The notes: generated from the sequence alone by a model not told the origin. Positions 1-8,619 are shown, counted from the stretch's first letter. The stretch: 64,000 bases of DNA from Clostridia bacterium (GCA_012840485.1 DULG01000047.1:1-64000); one strand, 5' to 3'. Translations and numbers: made by a program.

Positions 1-288
1 AAATATCAAGTTATTCTCCTCAATTTTAATGCCTATAATATATCCGTAATTATAATTAAATTCCAAAAGAATAGGTTTTCTTCCACCTGTAGAATCAGCC
101 TCTCCTACTTCATGAACGAGATTTTGGCTTTCTAATTCTTCAACAATGTTTGTAACAGTAGATAATCCTAAATTAAGATTTTTTGAAATATCAGTACGGC
201 TAATAGGTCCGTTCATTCTTATTTCATTTATTACTAAAGAGCGATTAATATCTTTTATAAGTTCCTTGTTTCCTATCCTTAGTTTCAT
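1..288 (-). CDS. ROK-family transcriptional regulator, N-terminal part (truncated by window edge)
   Basis: This is an open frame of 96 codons running off the left edge; it is not in the ORF track. The translation begins MKLRIGNKELIKDINRSL and contains a winged-helix segment with the ISRTDISKNLNLGLSTVT helix-turn-helix, then the GGRKPILLEF segment that leads into the sugar-kinase-like domain of ROK/NagC/XylR repressors. The ATG is preceded by AGGTGA at normal spacing. The effector sugar cannot be read because the ROK domain lies outside the window. The gene is read away from the rest of the window, behind its own promoter. Confidence 0.85.
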   Translation of the reverse strand, partial: MKLRIGNKELIKDINRSLVINEIRMNGPISRTDISKNLNLGLSTVTNIVEELESQNLVHEVGEADSTGGRKPILLEFNYNYGYIIGIKIEENNLIF

Positions 289-306
289 TTGACATCACCT
301 GTATAT

Positions 307-341
307 ATAATAACATACTTTTTTCACTGAATCAAGTATGT
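307..341 (-). promoter_or_regulatory. Promoter of the ROK gene overlapped by an inverted repeat (candidate auto-operator)
   Basis: On the minus strand TTGATT (330-335) and TATTAT (307-312) are separated by 17 bp. The arms ACATACTT (313-320) and AAGTATGT (334-341) form a perfect 8-bp inverted repeat with a 13-bp spacer that covers the -35 box and spacer. ROK repressors often bind such repeats over their own promoter, so auto-repression is inferred. Confidence 0.55.
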
Positions 342-415
342 TTTTAATAAAAAATTAAAAATTTTATTCCTTTGTCAAAAGCTAATATTAGACGGCTTTT
401 TCTAATATTCATTAA

Positions 416-562
416 AGAACAATATTTTTTGTACTCGCACAGCAAAACAAGAAAATCTCTCACACTTTTAATGTTTGCAAATACTTTAATGTAGTAGAAT
501 TAAATATTTGGAGTTCAAAAGCAAAACTGGCGAAAGGACTTGAACTTGGATTTGATATGTGA
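416..562 (+). pseudogene. Possible C-terminal remnant of a transposase-like protein
   Basis: A plus-strand frame with no start codon context runs from just after an in-frame TAA to TGA at 560-562. It ends in KAKLAKGLELGFDM. It has no ribosome-binding site and lies on the opposite strand to its neighbours, near an inverted repeat. That suggests the decayed tail of an insertion-sequence gene, but I cannot name the family and it could be a chance open frame. Confidence 0.2.
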
Positions 563-630
563 ACTTACAAAATGCCCAAATAGAGCCATTTGAGGCCCAA
601 ATTAAGTGAAAAATTTTTTGCAAAAAATAT

Positions 631-702
631 ATGGAGATCCCCTTTTTTCTGATAAAATTTAAATGTCAACTCAAAAACATTAACAAAAAGGAAAATCTCC
701 AT
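631..702. repeat. Imperfect terminal-type inverted repeat (IS end or MITE-like)
   Basis: ATGGAGATCCCCTTTTTT (631-648) is mirrored by AAAAAGGAAAATCTCCAT (685-702), whose reverse complement is ATGGAGATTTTCCTTTTT. The outer 8 bp match exactly and the inner part partly. About 36 bp separate the arms. The arrangement looks like two abutting insertion-sequence ends or a very small non-autonomous element. Confidence 0.35.
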
Positions 703-838
703 AATGTAAGTCTAACACATGGTGAGTTAACTTTTAGTTGGTTTTAGCTGGCCCATTTACTTTTTATGTATTTTTAATTTCCATTAACAAGTTGTTTGTT
801 GACCTTAGTCATTTTCATCTTTTAAAATTTTCTTCCTT

Positions 839-1024
839 TTAAGGTTCCTCAGGTATTATTATCCATGCAATTAAGTATGCTAAAAGTCCACTTCCCCAAA
901 CTACTGCTGCAAAAGCCCAAATTAACCTCACAATTGTAGGGTCTATATTAAAATATTCTGCTATTCCTCCGCACACACCTCCTAGCATTCTGTTCGTTTT
1001 TGAACGATAGAGTCTTTTCTGCAC
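839..1024 (-). CDS. PspC-domain small membrane protein
   Basis: This protein of about 61 residues is essentially one PspC domain: the motif NRMLGGVCGGIAEYF, then DPTIVRLIWA leading into one hydrophobic helix that ends IAWIIIPEEP. PspC proteins sit in the cytoplasmic membrane; in proteobacteria they belong to the phage-shock envelope-stress response, while the role of these stand-alone Firmicute forms is unsettled. The ORF track starts 9 bases upstream at a GTG that overlaps the GGAG ribosome-binding site. The GTG at 1024 (MQKRLYRSKT) has proper spacing and is preferred. A TATAAT box lies upstream on the minus strand, so the gene is probably a single-gene unit. Confidence 0.85.
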   Translation of the reverse strand: MQKRLYRSKTNRMLGGVCGGIAEYFNIDPTIVRLIWAFAAVVWGSGLLAYLIAWIIIPEEP

Positions 1025-1113
1025 AATGGACACTCCTTAATTTTTAAAATTCTAAAAAGTATTAGATAGTTTATATCAATATTATAACAGAATTTTTAAG
1101 ATTTTTTGAATAA

Positions 1114-1155
1114 AAATTCTAGGGTAGAATTGTAAAATATCCCACCCTAGAATTT
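1114..1155 (-). terminator. Rho-independent terminator of the PTS-btpA operon
   Basis: A perfect 12-bp stem (AAATTCTAGGGT / ACCCTAGAATTT) with an 18-nt loop is followed on the minus strand by TTTTTATTC. It lies about 55 bp past the BtpA stop codon, between that gene and PspC. Confidence 0.75.
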
Positions 1156-1208
1156 AAAAATTAATATTTATTTTCTTAAATCTCAAACTTTTCTATGACT
1201 CTATATTT

Positions 1209-2021
1209 TTAAAATTGATTAATTGCATTTTTAGCTACATCTATAAACTGCTTTGCACGTTCGAGATCAATGGGATTCCAAAGAACCCCATCTTTTTTTA
1301 TACTTGTTCCTACAATTACACCGTCACTGATTTTCAAAATTTCTTTTACGTTCTCAATACTCACTCCACTACTTACAATAATATTTTGATCAGGAAAATG
1401 TTTTTTCAAACTGGAGACTGTTTCTAATTTAGGTGGCAATCCCGCCCGTGGTCCTGGTATCAAAATAACTTCTGGATTTATCATTAATACTATACTATCT
1501 ACAATTTCTTCAATTGTTCGTGTATCAAGAGTTGTTGCAGCATGAGGAGTAACATTACAGAATATTGGTAAATCCACGGCCTCAATTTTTCTTCTATATC
1601 TCATTATTTCCCCAGGATCAAGAGACTGAAATCCAAAAGTACCTGCAAATACTCCTGACACATACATTCTAACAAAATTAGCTTCTAAAGTTTTACCTAG
1701 TGCAAGAGTTGCTTTGGGGTCCATCAATACTCCTACTCCAAAAGGCAATTTTATTTCTCGCGTAACAGAGTAAGCTACTCTAGAATATAAGGATACAATT
1801 TCGGGGCCTACCTGGTGTTCATATGGTCTATCACCTTCATTTGCAAAAAGAATAGCATCAAAACCAGCAATTTTTAATTTTTCAGCTTCTTCTATTGCCT
1901 TATCTTCTATCATTGAAGGAGTGTATTTGTTGTTATAATATGGTGTTCCAATAAGTGGTAACAAATGTACCATTCCAATTATAGGCTTTTCTTTGTTAAA
2001 AATTTCTTGTATCTTTTTCAC
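1209..2021 (-). CDS. BtpA/SgcQ family TIM-barrel protein
   Basis: This 270-residue protein matches the BtpA/SgcQ family: the N-terminal PIIGMVHLLPLIGTPYY motif, GFDAILFANEGDRP, GVGVLMDPKATLALG, and a C-terminal IIVSSGVSIENVKEIL-DGVIVGTSIK phosphate-binding-type segment of a TIM barrel. Family members include cyanobacterial BtpA (photosystem I stability) and E. coli SgcQ, encoded in a PTS operon, but no reaction is firmly established. The GTG start has AGGAGG at good spacing. It is the last gene of the PTS operon, 50 bp after IID, so it probably acts on the phosphorylated sugar product or a derivative; this is inference. Confidence 0.85.
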   Translation of the reverse strand: MKKIQEIFNKEKPIIGMVHLLPLIGTPYYNNKYTPSMIEDKAIEEAEKLKIAGFDAILFANEGDRPYEHQVGPEIVSLYSRVAYSVTREIKLPFGVGVLMDPKATLALGKTLEANFVRMYVSGVFAGTFGFQSLDPGEIMRYRRKIEAVDLPIFCNVTPHAATTLDTRTIEEIVDSIVLMINPEVILIPGPRAGLPPKLETVSSLKKHFPDQNIIVSSGVSIENVKEILKISDGVIVGTSIKKDGVLWNPIDLERAKQFIDVAKNAINQF

Positions 2022-2071
2022 ACTTTATCCTCCTATCTCTTATTATTTGCTTTTATTCAAAAACATACACT

Positions 2072-2887
2072 TTATAGTATTTTAAAATAAGCTGCTATTA
2101 TCCCTATTATGAATATCCAAATTATCAAAGAAACCACAGATTTATTTTTCTTTAATAAATACCACAAAAGAAAAACCGTCATAAGGCTTAACAAATTAGG
2201 TACTATTTTGTCTAACAATTGTTGTACTTCGATAGTTGTTTGTTGGATTTTAAAAACCAACGGGGTCTTAATGTTTACCATTGCAGCTACTAAAGCACCT
2301 AAAACAGTAAGGCCTAACACATTCATACCTTCTGTAATTTTCTGCATTACATTTGTTCCTGTTATTTTACTTAAAGCATTTTTTCCCCATTTATATCCTT
2401 GAAAATACATAAAATAACCTACACCTACGACGTATGTGGTAAACAGAATAAAAAACAATATTGGTCCAAAAGCATTACCTTTTGCCGCAATATCTACTGT
2501 TATAGCTAAAAGCACCGTTTTTACCAAACCTTGTGTTATAGTATCTCCAATTCCAGCAAAAGGTCCCATTAAACCTGTTTTTAAACTATTGATAGTTTCA
2601 TCTGTTATATCTGTATTCCCATTTGCTTTTTCTTCTTCTAATGCCGCTATCATTCCAGGTATCATTGAACCAAAATTTGCTTCTGTGTTAAAAAATGTTA
2701 AGTGTCGTTTTAGTGCTTGTGAAATTTCTTCTTTTGTATGGTATAATTTTGATATTATTGGTATCATTGAATGTACAAAGCCTAGTGCTTGAAAACGTTC
2801 AAAATTATAACAACTTTGCGCAAACATATGCCAGCAGAAAAAACTTTTTAACAAATCAGTTTTTGATAACTTTTTATTATTATCCAT
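2072..2887 (-). CDS. PTS mannose/fructose/sorbose-family IID component
   Basis: This is the 271-residue IID membrane subunit of a mannose-family phosphotransferase permease. The N-terminal LLKSFFCWHMFAQSCYNFERFQALGF and the central GLMGPFAGIGDTITQG are family hallmarks, and the C-terminal half contains hydrophobic helices. IID pairs with IIC to form the translocation channel. The ORF track starts 16 codons too early; the ATG at 2887 (MDNNKKLSK) sits behind GGAGGG. It overlaps the 3' end of the IIC gene by 8 bp, which indicates translational coupling. Transport substrate cannot be told from sequence. Confidence 0.93.
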   Translation of the reverse strand: MDNNKKLSKTDLLKSFFCWHMFAQSCYNFERFQALGFVHSMIPIISKLYHTKEEISQALKRHLTFFNTEANFGSMIPGMIAALEEEKANGNTDITDETINSLKTGLMGPFAGIGDTITQGLVKTVLLAITVDIAAKGNAFGPILFFILFTTYVVGVGYFMYFQGYKWGKNALSKITGTNVMQKITEGMNVLGLTVLGALVAAMVNIKTPLVFKIQQTTIEVQQLLDKIVPNLLSLMTVFLLWYLLKKNKSVVSLIIWIFIIGIIAAYFKIL

Positions 2888-3641
2888 TTTCTGTCCCTCC
2901 TTGCTTATAAACATATAAAACGTGTAATATTGCAATACTTGCCGCTATAATTGTTACAGCAATCAAATCTAATTTCAAATATGCTACTAAGATAAATCCA
3001 ATAAACATAAAAGGTAACAACGTATTCCTACCTATATATTTAAGTAAAATGGCAAGCCCTAAAGCAGGTAATAAAGTTCCAACTACTTTTAAACCTGTGA
3101 TAAGAAATTGCGGAAGAACATTCATTAAATTTTTAAGATAATCGGCTCCAAGATATACTGCTAAAAAAGTAGGAACAAAATAGCCTAAAAAAGGAATAAT
3201 TTGAGACGCTACTATATTCATCAAAATAATCCCTTTTGTATTACCATCTTCTGCATATTTATCCGCCTGATGTACCCAAATAGAATTTAAAGTCATTTTT
3301 CCTGTTCTAACTAGGAGACCTAAAAAGCCTAGTGTAACTGCGAAAGTAACTCCCATTTCAGGTGGTGCTTTTGCTAACATCGTTAATGCTACAGCGAGAT
3401 AACCTGCCAATGCTAAATCAGCTGGTAATGCTCCCCCTGCAACTATATATCCAATATACGCCATTTGAATTGCAGCTCCTACTTTTACACCATAAGTCAC
3501 ATCTCCTAAAATTGCCCCTACTATTAATCCGCCCATTAATGGAGCAGCCATATAAAGTGACCAGCTTAATGTTAAAGAAAGCAATCCACCTGATAACCAT
3601 GTTATTAATCCAATTAAAATAGCTTTAATTAACATTACCAT
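2880..3641 (-). CDS. PTS mannose/fructose/sorbose-family IIC component
   Basis: This 253-residue, highly hydrophobic protein is the IIC channel subunit. Typical segments are MAAPLMGGLIVGAILGD and AAIQMAYIGYIVAGGALPAD near the N-terminus, followed by further membrane helices. It forms the sugar pathway with IID. The first ATG follows the IIB stop without a gap. A second ATG two codons on has better spacing (9 bp) from the AAAGGAG site, so the true start could be 3635. Confidence 0.93.
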   Translation of the reverse strand: MVMLIKAILIGLITWLSGGLLSLTLSWSLYMAAPLMGGLIVGAILGDVTYGVKVGAAIQMAYIGYIVAGGALPADLALAGYLAVALTMLAKAPPEMGVTFAVTLGFLGLLVRTGKMTLNSIWVHQADKYAEDGNTKGIILMNIVASQIIPFLGYFVPTFLAVYLGADYLKNLMNVLPQFLITGLKVVGTLLPALGLAILLKYIGRNTLLPFMFIGFILVAYLKLDLIAVTIIAASIAILHVLYVYKQGGTENG

Positions 3642-4136
3642 TTACTCCTTTCTATTTATTATTTTTTTGTATAAATCTATCTCACGAATATCTATGGGTT
3701 TATCAGAAGGAACAGCTTGGTAATATACTTTCACCCCCTCTTCTACAAGTTCTTTTAATATTTCTAACTCTTCAGGACTAATAGAAACATTTCTGTATAA
3801 TACTTTTCTACCCGGTTTTGCTCCCATCCCTCCTATATTAAGTTCTTTAAATTTTATAACTTTATCATAAATAAATTTTGCAACCTGAGGAGTTTTAATA
3901 AGAATCATTGTATGTTCATCCTTTATTTCTGTCTGATTCACATTTTGAAACATTACTGTAGAAAAAATCTCCAATTTAATTCCTGGAGGAGAAACCATAT
4001 AAAGAACTTTTTTTAAAAAATCATCTTTATAGACATCATCATCAACAATAATGATTTTACTTATATCTAAATGCTTGACCCAAGCAGTTACCACTTGCCC
4101 ATGTATTAACCTATCATCAATCCTCACAAAAATCAT
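3642..4136 (-). CDS. PTS mannose-family IIB component
   Basis: The 164-residue cytoplasmic IIB protein takes phosphate from IIA and passes it to the incoming sugar. The N-terminal motif RIDDRLIHGQVVTAW carries the phosphorylated histidine (about residue 12). The remainder fits the IIB sorbose/mannose fold, with IIIVDDDVYKDDF and a NIGGMGAKPGR segment. IIA and IIB are separate proteins here, not fused as in E. coli ManX. It lies about 43 bp after IIA and directly abuts IIC. Confidence 0.94.
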   Translation of the reverse strand: MIFVRIDDRLIHGQVVTAWVKHLDISKIIIVDDDVYKDDFLKKVLYMVSPPGIKLEIFSTVMFQNVNQTEIKDEHTMILIKTPQVAKFIYDKVIKFKELNIGGMGAKPGRKVLYRNVSISPEELEILKELVEEGVKVYYQAVPSDKPIDIREIDLYKKIINRKE

Positions 4137-4179
4137 AATTTATCTCATCTCCTTACACAATGTGGAATATCTGTTTATT

Positions 4180-4590
4180 TCATCTCTCTAATTTAAACTC
4201 ATATATCAAATCCTTAATACTTGCATGACCTATTTCCATACAATGTTTTTTCAGTTCCTCCAATGGCATACTTCTATTAGTCAATGCCTCTAGTAACATA
4301 GGCAAATTTACTCCTGTAATACACTCTACTTTTGAATTCATTAAAACTTTTAAATTCAGAGCCATTGCATTTGAAGGACTGCCTCCATACAAATCCACAA
4401 ATACTAACACTCCTTCTCCCTCATCCAATTCTTTTATAGCTTTCAAACTATTCTCACGCAAATATTCAATATTGTCCCCATAAAAAAGTCCTAGCGACAT
4501 TACATTCTGTTGCTTCCCAACTATCAGTTCAGCACTATTCAAAAGTTCTTTTCCTAAAGCTCCGTGGGCTACAATTAATATTCCAACCAT
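4180..4590 (-). CDS. PTS mannose-family IIA component
   Basis: The 136-residue IIA protein accepts phosphate from HPr. The N-terminal VGILIVAHGALGKELL places the active histidine at residue 9, and VLVFVDLYGGSPSNAMAL is the conserved second motif. It is the first gene of the operon, about 60 bp downstream of a strong sigma-54 promoter, so expression should need the LevR-type activator encoded next door. Confidence 0.94.
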   Translation of the reverse strand: MVGILIVAHGALGKELLNSAELIVGKQQNVMSLGLFYGDNIEYLRENSLKAIKELDEGEGVLVFVDLYGGSPSNAMALNLKVLMNSKVECITGVNLPMLLEALTNRSMPLEELKKHCMEIGHASIKDLIYEFKLER

Positions 4591-4650
4591 CAGATCATCC
4601 TTTCTTTGTTATTAGTCGATTATTATATTAAATTTTCATTTCTAAATAAA

Positions 4651-4666
4651 AGCAAATCTCATGCCA
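4651..4666 (-). promoter_or_regulatory. Sigma-54 (-24/-12) promoter of the PTS operon
   Basis: The minus strand reads TGGCATGAGATTTGCT. This matches the sigma-54 consensus (TGGCAC/T-G-N4-TTGCA/T) with the GG and GC dinucleotides spaced correctly. It lies 60-75 bp before the IIA start codon, and a sigma-54 activator gene ends just upstream. Confidence 0.9.
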
Positions 4667-4684
4667 GTTATCTATGTTCAACCT

Positions 4685-4728
4685 TAAAAAATAAAAAGGG
4701 CGATACTACTGGTTTTACAGAGTATCGC
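4685..4728 (-). terminator. Rho-independent terminator of the levR-type gene
   Basis: GCGATACT pairs perfectly with AGTATCGC around a 13-nt loop, and on the minus strand the stem runs into CCTTTTTATTTTTT. It separates the regulator gene from the sigma-54 promoter of the PTS operon. Confidence 0.85.
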
Positions 4729-4772
4729 TAGCAAAAAATACATATGTGTTTTGTATTAGTTTACATGTGCCA

Positions 4773-7376
4773 TCATTTAACTAAAAGTGTGTTAAAATGT
4801 GTGCTAATTATTTCAACTACATATGCTAGCTCTGAATCGGGAATATTTATTCCAAAAACTTCTTCTACTACTTCAAAATGCTTTTTAATAACCAAAAAAA
4901 GCTTATGATGAGTTTTCTTTAAAAAATCCAAATCTTCATAAGGTAAACTTTGGTCTTGTATCACTCTTTCAATCATGCAAGAACAATGAAATAAAAACTT
5001 TACCAAAATTTCATCATCATAATTTCCATTGATGTCTAACAATATCTCATTTAATACTTTTTCTAAGACTTCATAGGCTTTGTACGGATTTAAAAAGGTT
5101 AATGTTTTATCAAGAACATTTATTAAGTTTTTCTTGAAAAAAGGGATATTTAAATCAAACTCTGACATATCTATCTTCAAATCTTTGTTTTTCGTCAAAG
5201 CAAGGCTTAAAGTTGCAACTTCCGCTACTAATTTATCAAGGTCCATATTTGGCATCAAAGCTTTTCGCGTTGCTTCGATAACCAAAGGTGTACTTACCAT
5301 TTCTATAGTTTTTGTTGGAATCCCCGTTTTTTGCGTAATTATTTCACCAAAAGTTACTAGAGAACCCATATCTACCAGCAGTAATACACCCTTGCCAGTA
5401 TCTATTTCTCTTGCAATTTTAGCAGCCTTCTCTAGCACGACCTCAACTTTTTCTTTTAATGGCATATCAATCGCTTTCGCATGGTCTACCCCTAAAAGGG
5501 TATTAGCTACATTTGCCATTGTAGTAGCAGCACTATCGCCATGAGCAATAACTAATACACCTATAGTTTCGCATTTTTTCCCTATTCTCAACGCATGGAA
5601 AAACATAGTTAAAAATACAATTTCACTTTCAGGCATTTTTACATATAATTTTTCCTCTAATTTTTCTTTGACCTTTTTTGCAATATTATATTCAAATTGA
5701 AATTCTTGAGTAATATTTTTTTGAGAAGGATAAGAAATAACCCTTCCCATTTTTATTCTTTCTAAAAGAGTAGAAACGTGCAATGCGATAGCATAAACAA
5801 CTTTTGGAGTTATTAAATTTTCAAGTTTTTCGCTTATACCAGATATAGCATATTCAACAGCTTCCAAAATATTTGGACTGACAAATTTCAATAATACTTC
5901 ACGATTTACCGTTTCATTTTTATCTTCAATAGAATGCAAAAATTTCTCAAAATATTCATTAATTTCTTTTCCTATTTTTTCTCTAATCTCTTGGATGGTT
6001 AATCCTTCTTTTTCGTATTTTTCCCAATTATTAACTATAATTTCATAAAAATCATCTCTCGTCTTGTAATTATCCATAAGAAATGTATCTTTCACATCGA
6101 TAAATTCTTTATTTCCTTCAAATATGACATCTTCATGAAGGTTAACTTCTAAAAGAGATAACTCATTCCTTTTCTCTTTGATTTTAAATAAACCCTCTTG
6201 AATATTTTGAGCTAAAGTTGATAATTTTACCTCAACCATTTCTTTTTTAGAAACCATATATTCCAAAAAAGCTTTCGCACATATAAGTTGGATATCGCTT
6301 TTTAACTGCCCTATATTACCAAGACATTCATATAAAAGTAGCGCTTTTATCACTTCTTTAGATACTTTAATGGGAATCTTAATCCGTCGTGATTCTTCCC
6401 AAAAAAACTGGCTGATAAAAGTAAATCTTTCCTTTAAAGTTCTACTTTCAAGACTGGGAAGCTGAATGAGAACAGGAACTCTTCTTAAAAAAGTAGATAA
6501 CAATACAGACCTTGGGTCTTCCGTAGTAGCTGCAATTATCAATACTTTTGCTTTTCTCGTCGTAGTTGATTCTCCCATTCTCCTATAAATTCCTTTATCA
6601 ATTAAAGTAAATAACATTTCTTGTCCTTCTGCTGGCAAACGATGTACTTCATCTAAAAATAAAACTCCTCCATCTGCTTCATCAATAATTCCTTTTTTCT
6701 CAGCAACTGCACCAGTAAAAGCACCTTTTACATAGCCAAACAATTGAGAGAGCAATAATTGAGGATTATCAGCATAATCTGCGCAATTAAATATAACAAA
6801 AGGTGCATCATCCGGAAAAATTCCAAGTTGTATTGCAGATTTATACATTGCCTCTGCAAAAGTAGTCTTTCCTGCACCTGTTGGTCCAATTATCAAGGCA
6901 TGAAGCCCATTAGGAGGATAAAGTATTGCCGCTTTAGCTTTTTCTATTTGCTCTTTTAAGCTTTCATGAGCTCCTATCATATTATCTAATGCAGTATTTA
7001 AAAATATATTGCTACTTGTATTTTTTTGAGACTCTTCATTTCTACAAAATAATTTACTTTCTTTTAATAAAGAAATAAATTCTTCACGACTTCCAAAGAC
7101 AGAATTTTCAATACGGCAACCCCACTTTTCTTCTAATGATTTTCTATCTAGATATAAAACTGGTTTGCCTTTAATTTTAATCACTTTTTTCTCTTTCACC
7201 AATTTATTTAACTCTCTGCTTGTATTAGCTCTATCAATTCCTGCTAATCTCCCAATATATTCTGCTTCAAAACCAATTTTATTAATGCCATCTTTAAATT
7301 GCAGACTTATAGTTAATTCTTTTAATTTTTGATAAATTTTATTTTTCCTGCTTGAATCGTCAAAAATAGTTATCAC
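4773..7376 (-). CDS. LevR-type sigma-54 transcriptional activator with PRDs and an EIIA-like domain
   Basis: The 867-residue protein has, in order, an N-terminal winged-helix segment (1-90) and an AAA+ sigma-54-interaction domain (about 110-340) with Walker A GPTGAGKTTFAEAMY, the sigma-54 contact loop GAFTGA and Walker B GGVLFLDEVHRLP. Then come PRD1 (about 440-560, with ALHVSTLLERIKMGR), a mannose-EIIA-like domain (about 575-700, TIGVLVIAHGDSAATT) and a C-terminal PRD2 (about 760-867). Such proteins are switched by HPr- and EII-dependent phosphorylation of PRD and EIIA-like histidines. The adjacent sigma-54 promoter and mannose-family PTS genes are the obvious target. It starts at GTG 7376. 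Confidence 0.92.
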   Translation of the reverse strand: MITIFDDSSRKNKIYQKLKELTISLQFKDGINKIGFEAEYIGRLAGIDRANTSRELNKLVKEKKVIKIKGKPVLYLDRKSLEEKWGCRIENSVFGSREEFISLLKESKLFCRNEESQKNTSSNIFLNTALDNMIGAHESLKEQIEKAKAAILYPPNGLHALIIGPTGAGKTTFAEAMYKSAIQLGIFPDDAPFVIFNCADYADNPQLLLSQLFGYVKGAFTGAVAEKKGIIDEADGGVLFLDEVHRLPAEGQEMLFTLIDKGIYRRMGESTTTRKAKVLIIAATTEDPRSVLLSTFLRRVPVLIQLPSLESRTLKERFTFISQFFWEESRRIKIPIKVSKEVIKALLLYECLGNIGQLKSDIQLICAKAFLEYMVSKKEMVEVKLSTLAQNIQEGLFKIKEKRNELSLLEVNLHEDVIFEGNKEFIDVKDTFLMDNYKTRDDFYEIIVNNWEKYEKEGLTIQEIREKIGKEINEYFEKFLHSIEDKNETVNREVLLKFVSPNILEAVEYAISGISEKLENLITPKVVYAIALHVSTLLERIKMGRVISYPSQKNITQEFQFEYNIAKKVKEKLEEKLYVKMPESEIVFLTMFFHALRIGKKCETIGVLVIAHGDSAATTMANVANTLLGVDHAKAIDMPLKEKVEVVLEKAAKIAREIDTGKGVLLLVDMGSLVTFGEIITQKTGIPTKTIEMVSTPLVIEATRKALMPNMDLDKLVAEVATLSLALTKNKDLKIDMSEFDLNIPFFKKNLINVLDKTLTFLNPYKAYEVLEKVLNEILLDINGNYDDEILVKFLFHCSCMIERVIQDQSLPYEDLDFLKKTHHKLFLVIKKHFEVVEEVFGINIPDSELAYVVEIISTHFNTLLVK

Positions 7377-7539
7377 CTACCTTAGGTAACAGATTTATTT
7401 AATTATCCAATTACTTTAATAAAGTATTTCTCTACAAACTATAAAAATTCCTTCTTCCAAAATAATTTTTTCGTAAAAATATTAAAAAAATGATAAAATA
7501 TAAATAAAATAAAAAAGCCACCACAAAGGAGGTCTCATC

Positions 7540-7956
7540 GTGAAAAGTTATAGAAAAGAGTTGTGGTTTGAAACAAAAAATAGAAGAGAATTTATAAACA
7601 TTACACCTCTTATAGAGGAATGCGTAAGAGAAAGCGAAATCAAGGAAGGACTTCTTTTATGTAATGCAATGCACATTACCTCAAGTGTTTTTATAAATGA
7701 CGATGAGCCAGGCTTACATAAAGATTTTGAAAATTTCTTGGAAAAATTAGCCCCCGAAAAACCCTATGACCAATATTATCATAATACTTATGAAGATAAT
7801 GCAGACGCTCATTTAAAGCGTACAATAATGGGTCGAGAAGTTGTAGTAGCTATAACAGATGGAAAATTAGATTTTGGTCCATGGGAACAAATCTTTTACG
7901 GTGAATTTGACGGAAAAAGGAAAAAAAGAGTATTGGTCAAAATTATAGGTGAATAA
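7540..7956 (+). CDS. YjbQ/UPF0047 family protein
   Basis: The 138-residue protein is a full-length Yjb[11 protein letters not shown] near the start, [21 protein letters not shown], the central [20 protein letters not shown]-like stretch, and [15 protein letters not shown] at the end. Family members show weak thiamine-phosphate synthase activity in some organisms, but the main role is not known. The GTG start is preceded by AAAGGAGG. It is one of only two intact protein genes on the plus strand and stands alone, divergent from the levR-type gene. Confidence 0.9.
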   Translation: MKSYRKELWFETKNRREFINITPLIEECVRESEIKEGLLLCNAMHITSSVFINDDEPGLHKDFENFLEKLAPEKPYDQYYHNTYEDNADAHLKRTIMGREVVVAITDGKLDFGPWEQIFYGEFDGKRKKRVLVKIIGE

Positions 7957-7957
7957 A

Positions 7958-7981
7958 AAATCTCCAGTTTCCCGGAGATTT
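7958..7981. terminator. Hairpin terminator between converging genes
   Basis: AAATCTCC pairs with GGAGATTT around an 8-nt loop. On the minus strand the stem is followed by TTTTATTC, which suits the yteA-type gene; the plus side is weaker and may serve yjbQ. The stop codon of the minus-strand gene lies inside the stem. Confidence 0.7.
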
Positions 7982-8600
7982 ATAAAGTCCTTTTATAATC
8001 TTCATTGCTTATCTTGTCAGTTTCCTCTACATAACCAGTATTTTCATCATCATAGTCATCGTCATAATTATCCAAACCGCTTTTTGTCTTATTAAATCGT
8101 GCAACCTCTTGATAAGAATCCTCTGCATCAAATTGAATTTCTCCTTTTAAATCCTTATACCCCCATCCAAAGGGGTATTTTATCATTCTCTCTTCATTAG
8201 GCCTTGAATTCTTTAAATCTTTTAATTTCAAATCATTATTTTTAGCGCATTCTGTACAAAGAGCAGTATAAGGAAGGGCTTCTAATCGTTCTTCTTCAAT
8301 TGGCTTATGGCAGTGAGTACATATACCGTAAGTACCCATTTCCATCCTCTTAAAAGCCTCTTCTATCTGCCTTAATATATGCTTTTCATTATCTTTTAAG
8401 GCGTAATTTTTCTCTATTTCATAAACCTCTGAAGCCATGTCGGCTGGATGGTTATCCAATAATGACAATTCTTGGTAGTATTCCCTTTGTCCAATCCCAC
8501 CTATTCCATCGTTGAGATTCATTTGATTTATAGTATTTAAAACCCTCTCTTCCTCTTTAAGTAACAATTGCCTGAAATGTTCTAATTTTTCACTGTCCAA
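7980..8600 (-). CDS. YteA-type TraR/DksA zinc-finger protein
   Basis: The 206-residue protein has an N-terminal coiled region (SEKLEHFRQLLLKEEERV), a LLDNHPADMASEVYEIEKN segment, and a DksA-type four-cysteine finger (CTHCHKPIEEERLEALPYTALCTEC, about residues 97-121). The longer acidic C-terminal tail (DNYDDDYDDENTGYVEE) is typical of the YteA branch found in spore formers. DksA proteins bind RNA polymerase; YteA-type members are sporulation-associated but poorly studied. The start is TTG at 8600 behind AGGAG. Confidence 0.88.
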   Translation of the reverse strand: MDSEKLEHFRQLLLKEEERVLNTINQMNLNDGIGGIGQREYYQELSLLDNHPADMASEVYEIEKNYALKDNEKHILRQIEEAFKRMEMGTYGICTHCHKPIEEERLEALPYTALCTECAKNNDLKLKDLKNSRPNEERMIKYPFGWGYKDLKGEIQFDAEDSYQEVARFNKTKSGLDNYDDDYDDENTGYVEETDKISNEDYKRTL

Positions 8601-8619
8601 TTAAATCAACTCCTATCTA

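Larger units (their letters stand above)
342..838. other. Gene-poor 500-bp gap with transposon-like debris
   Basis: I see no intact gene here. The gap holds a short plus-strand open frame ending at 562 that reads like the C-terminus of a larger protein, and an imperfect inverted repeat at 631-702. Both are listed separately. The rest (703-838) is AT-rich with no clear signal, and no terminator for the PspC gene was recognised. Confidence 0.4.

Noticed and set aside
5080-5544. Plus-strand ORF of 154 residues
   Set aside because: It is the shadow of the levR-type gene, which has full domain motifs on the other strand; no ribosome-binding site is seen.
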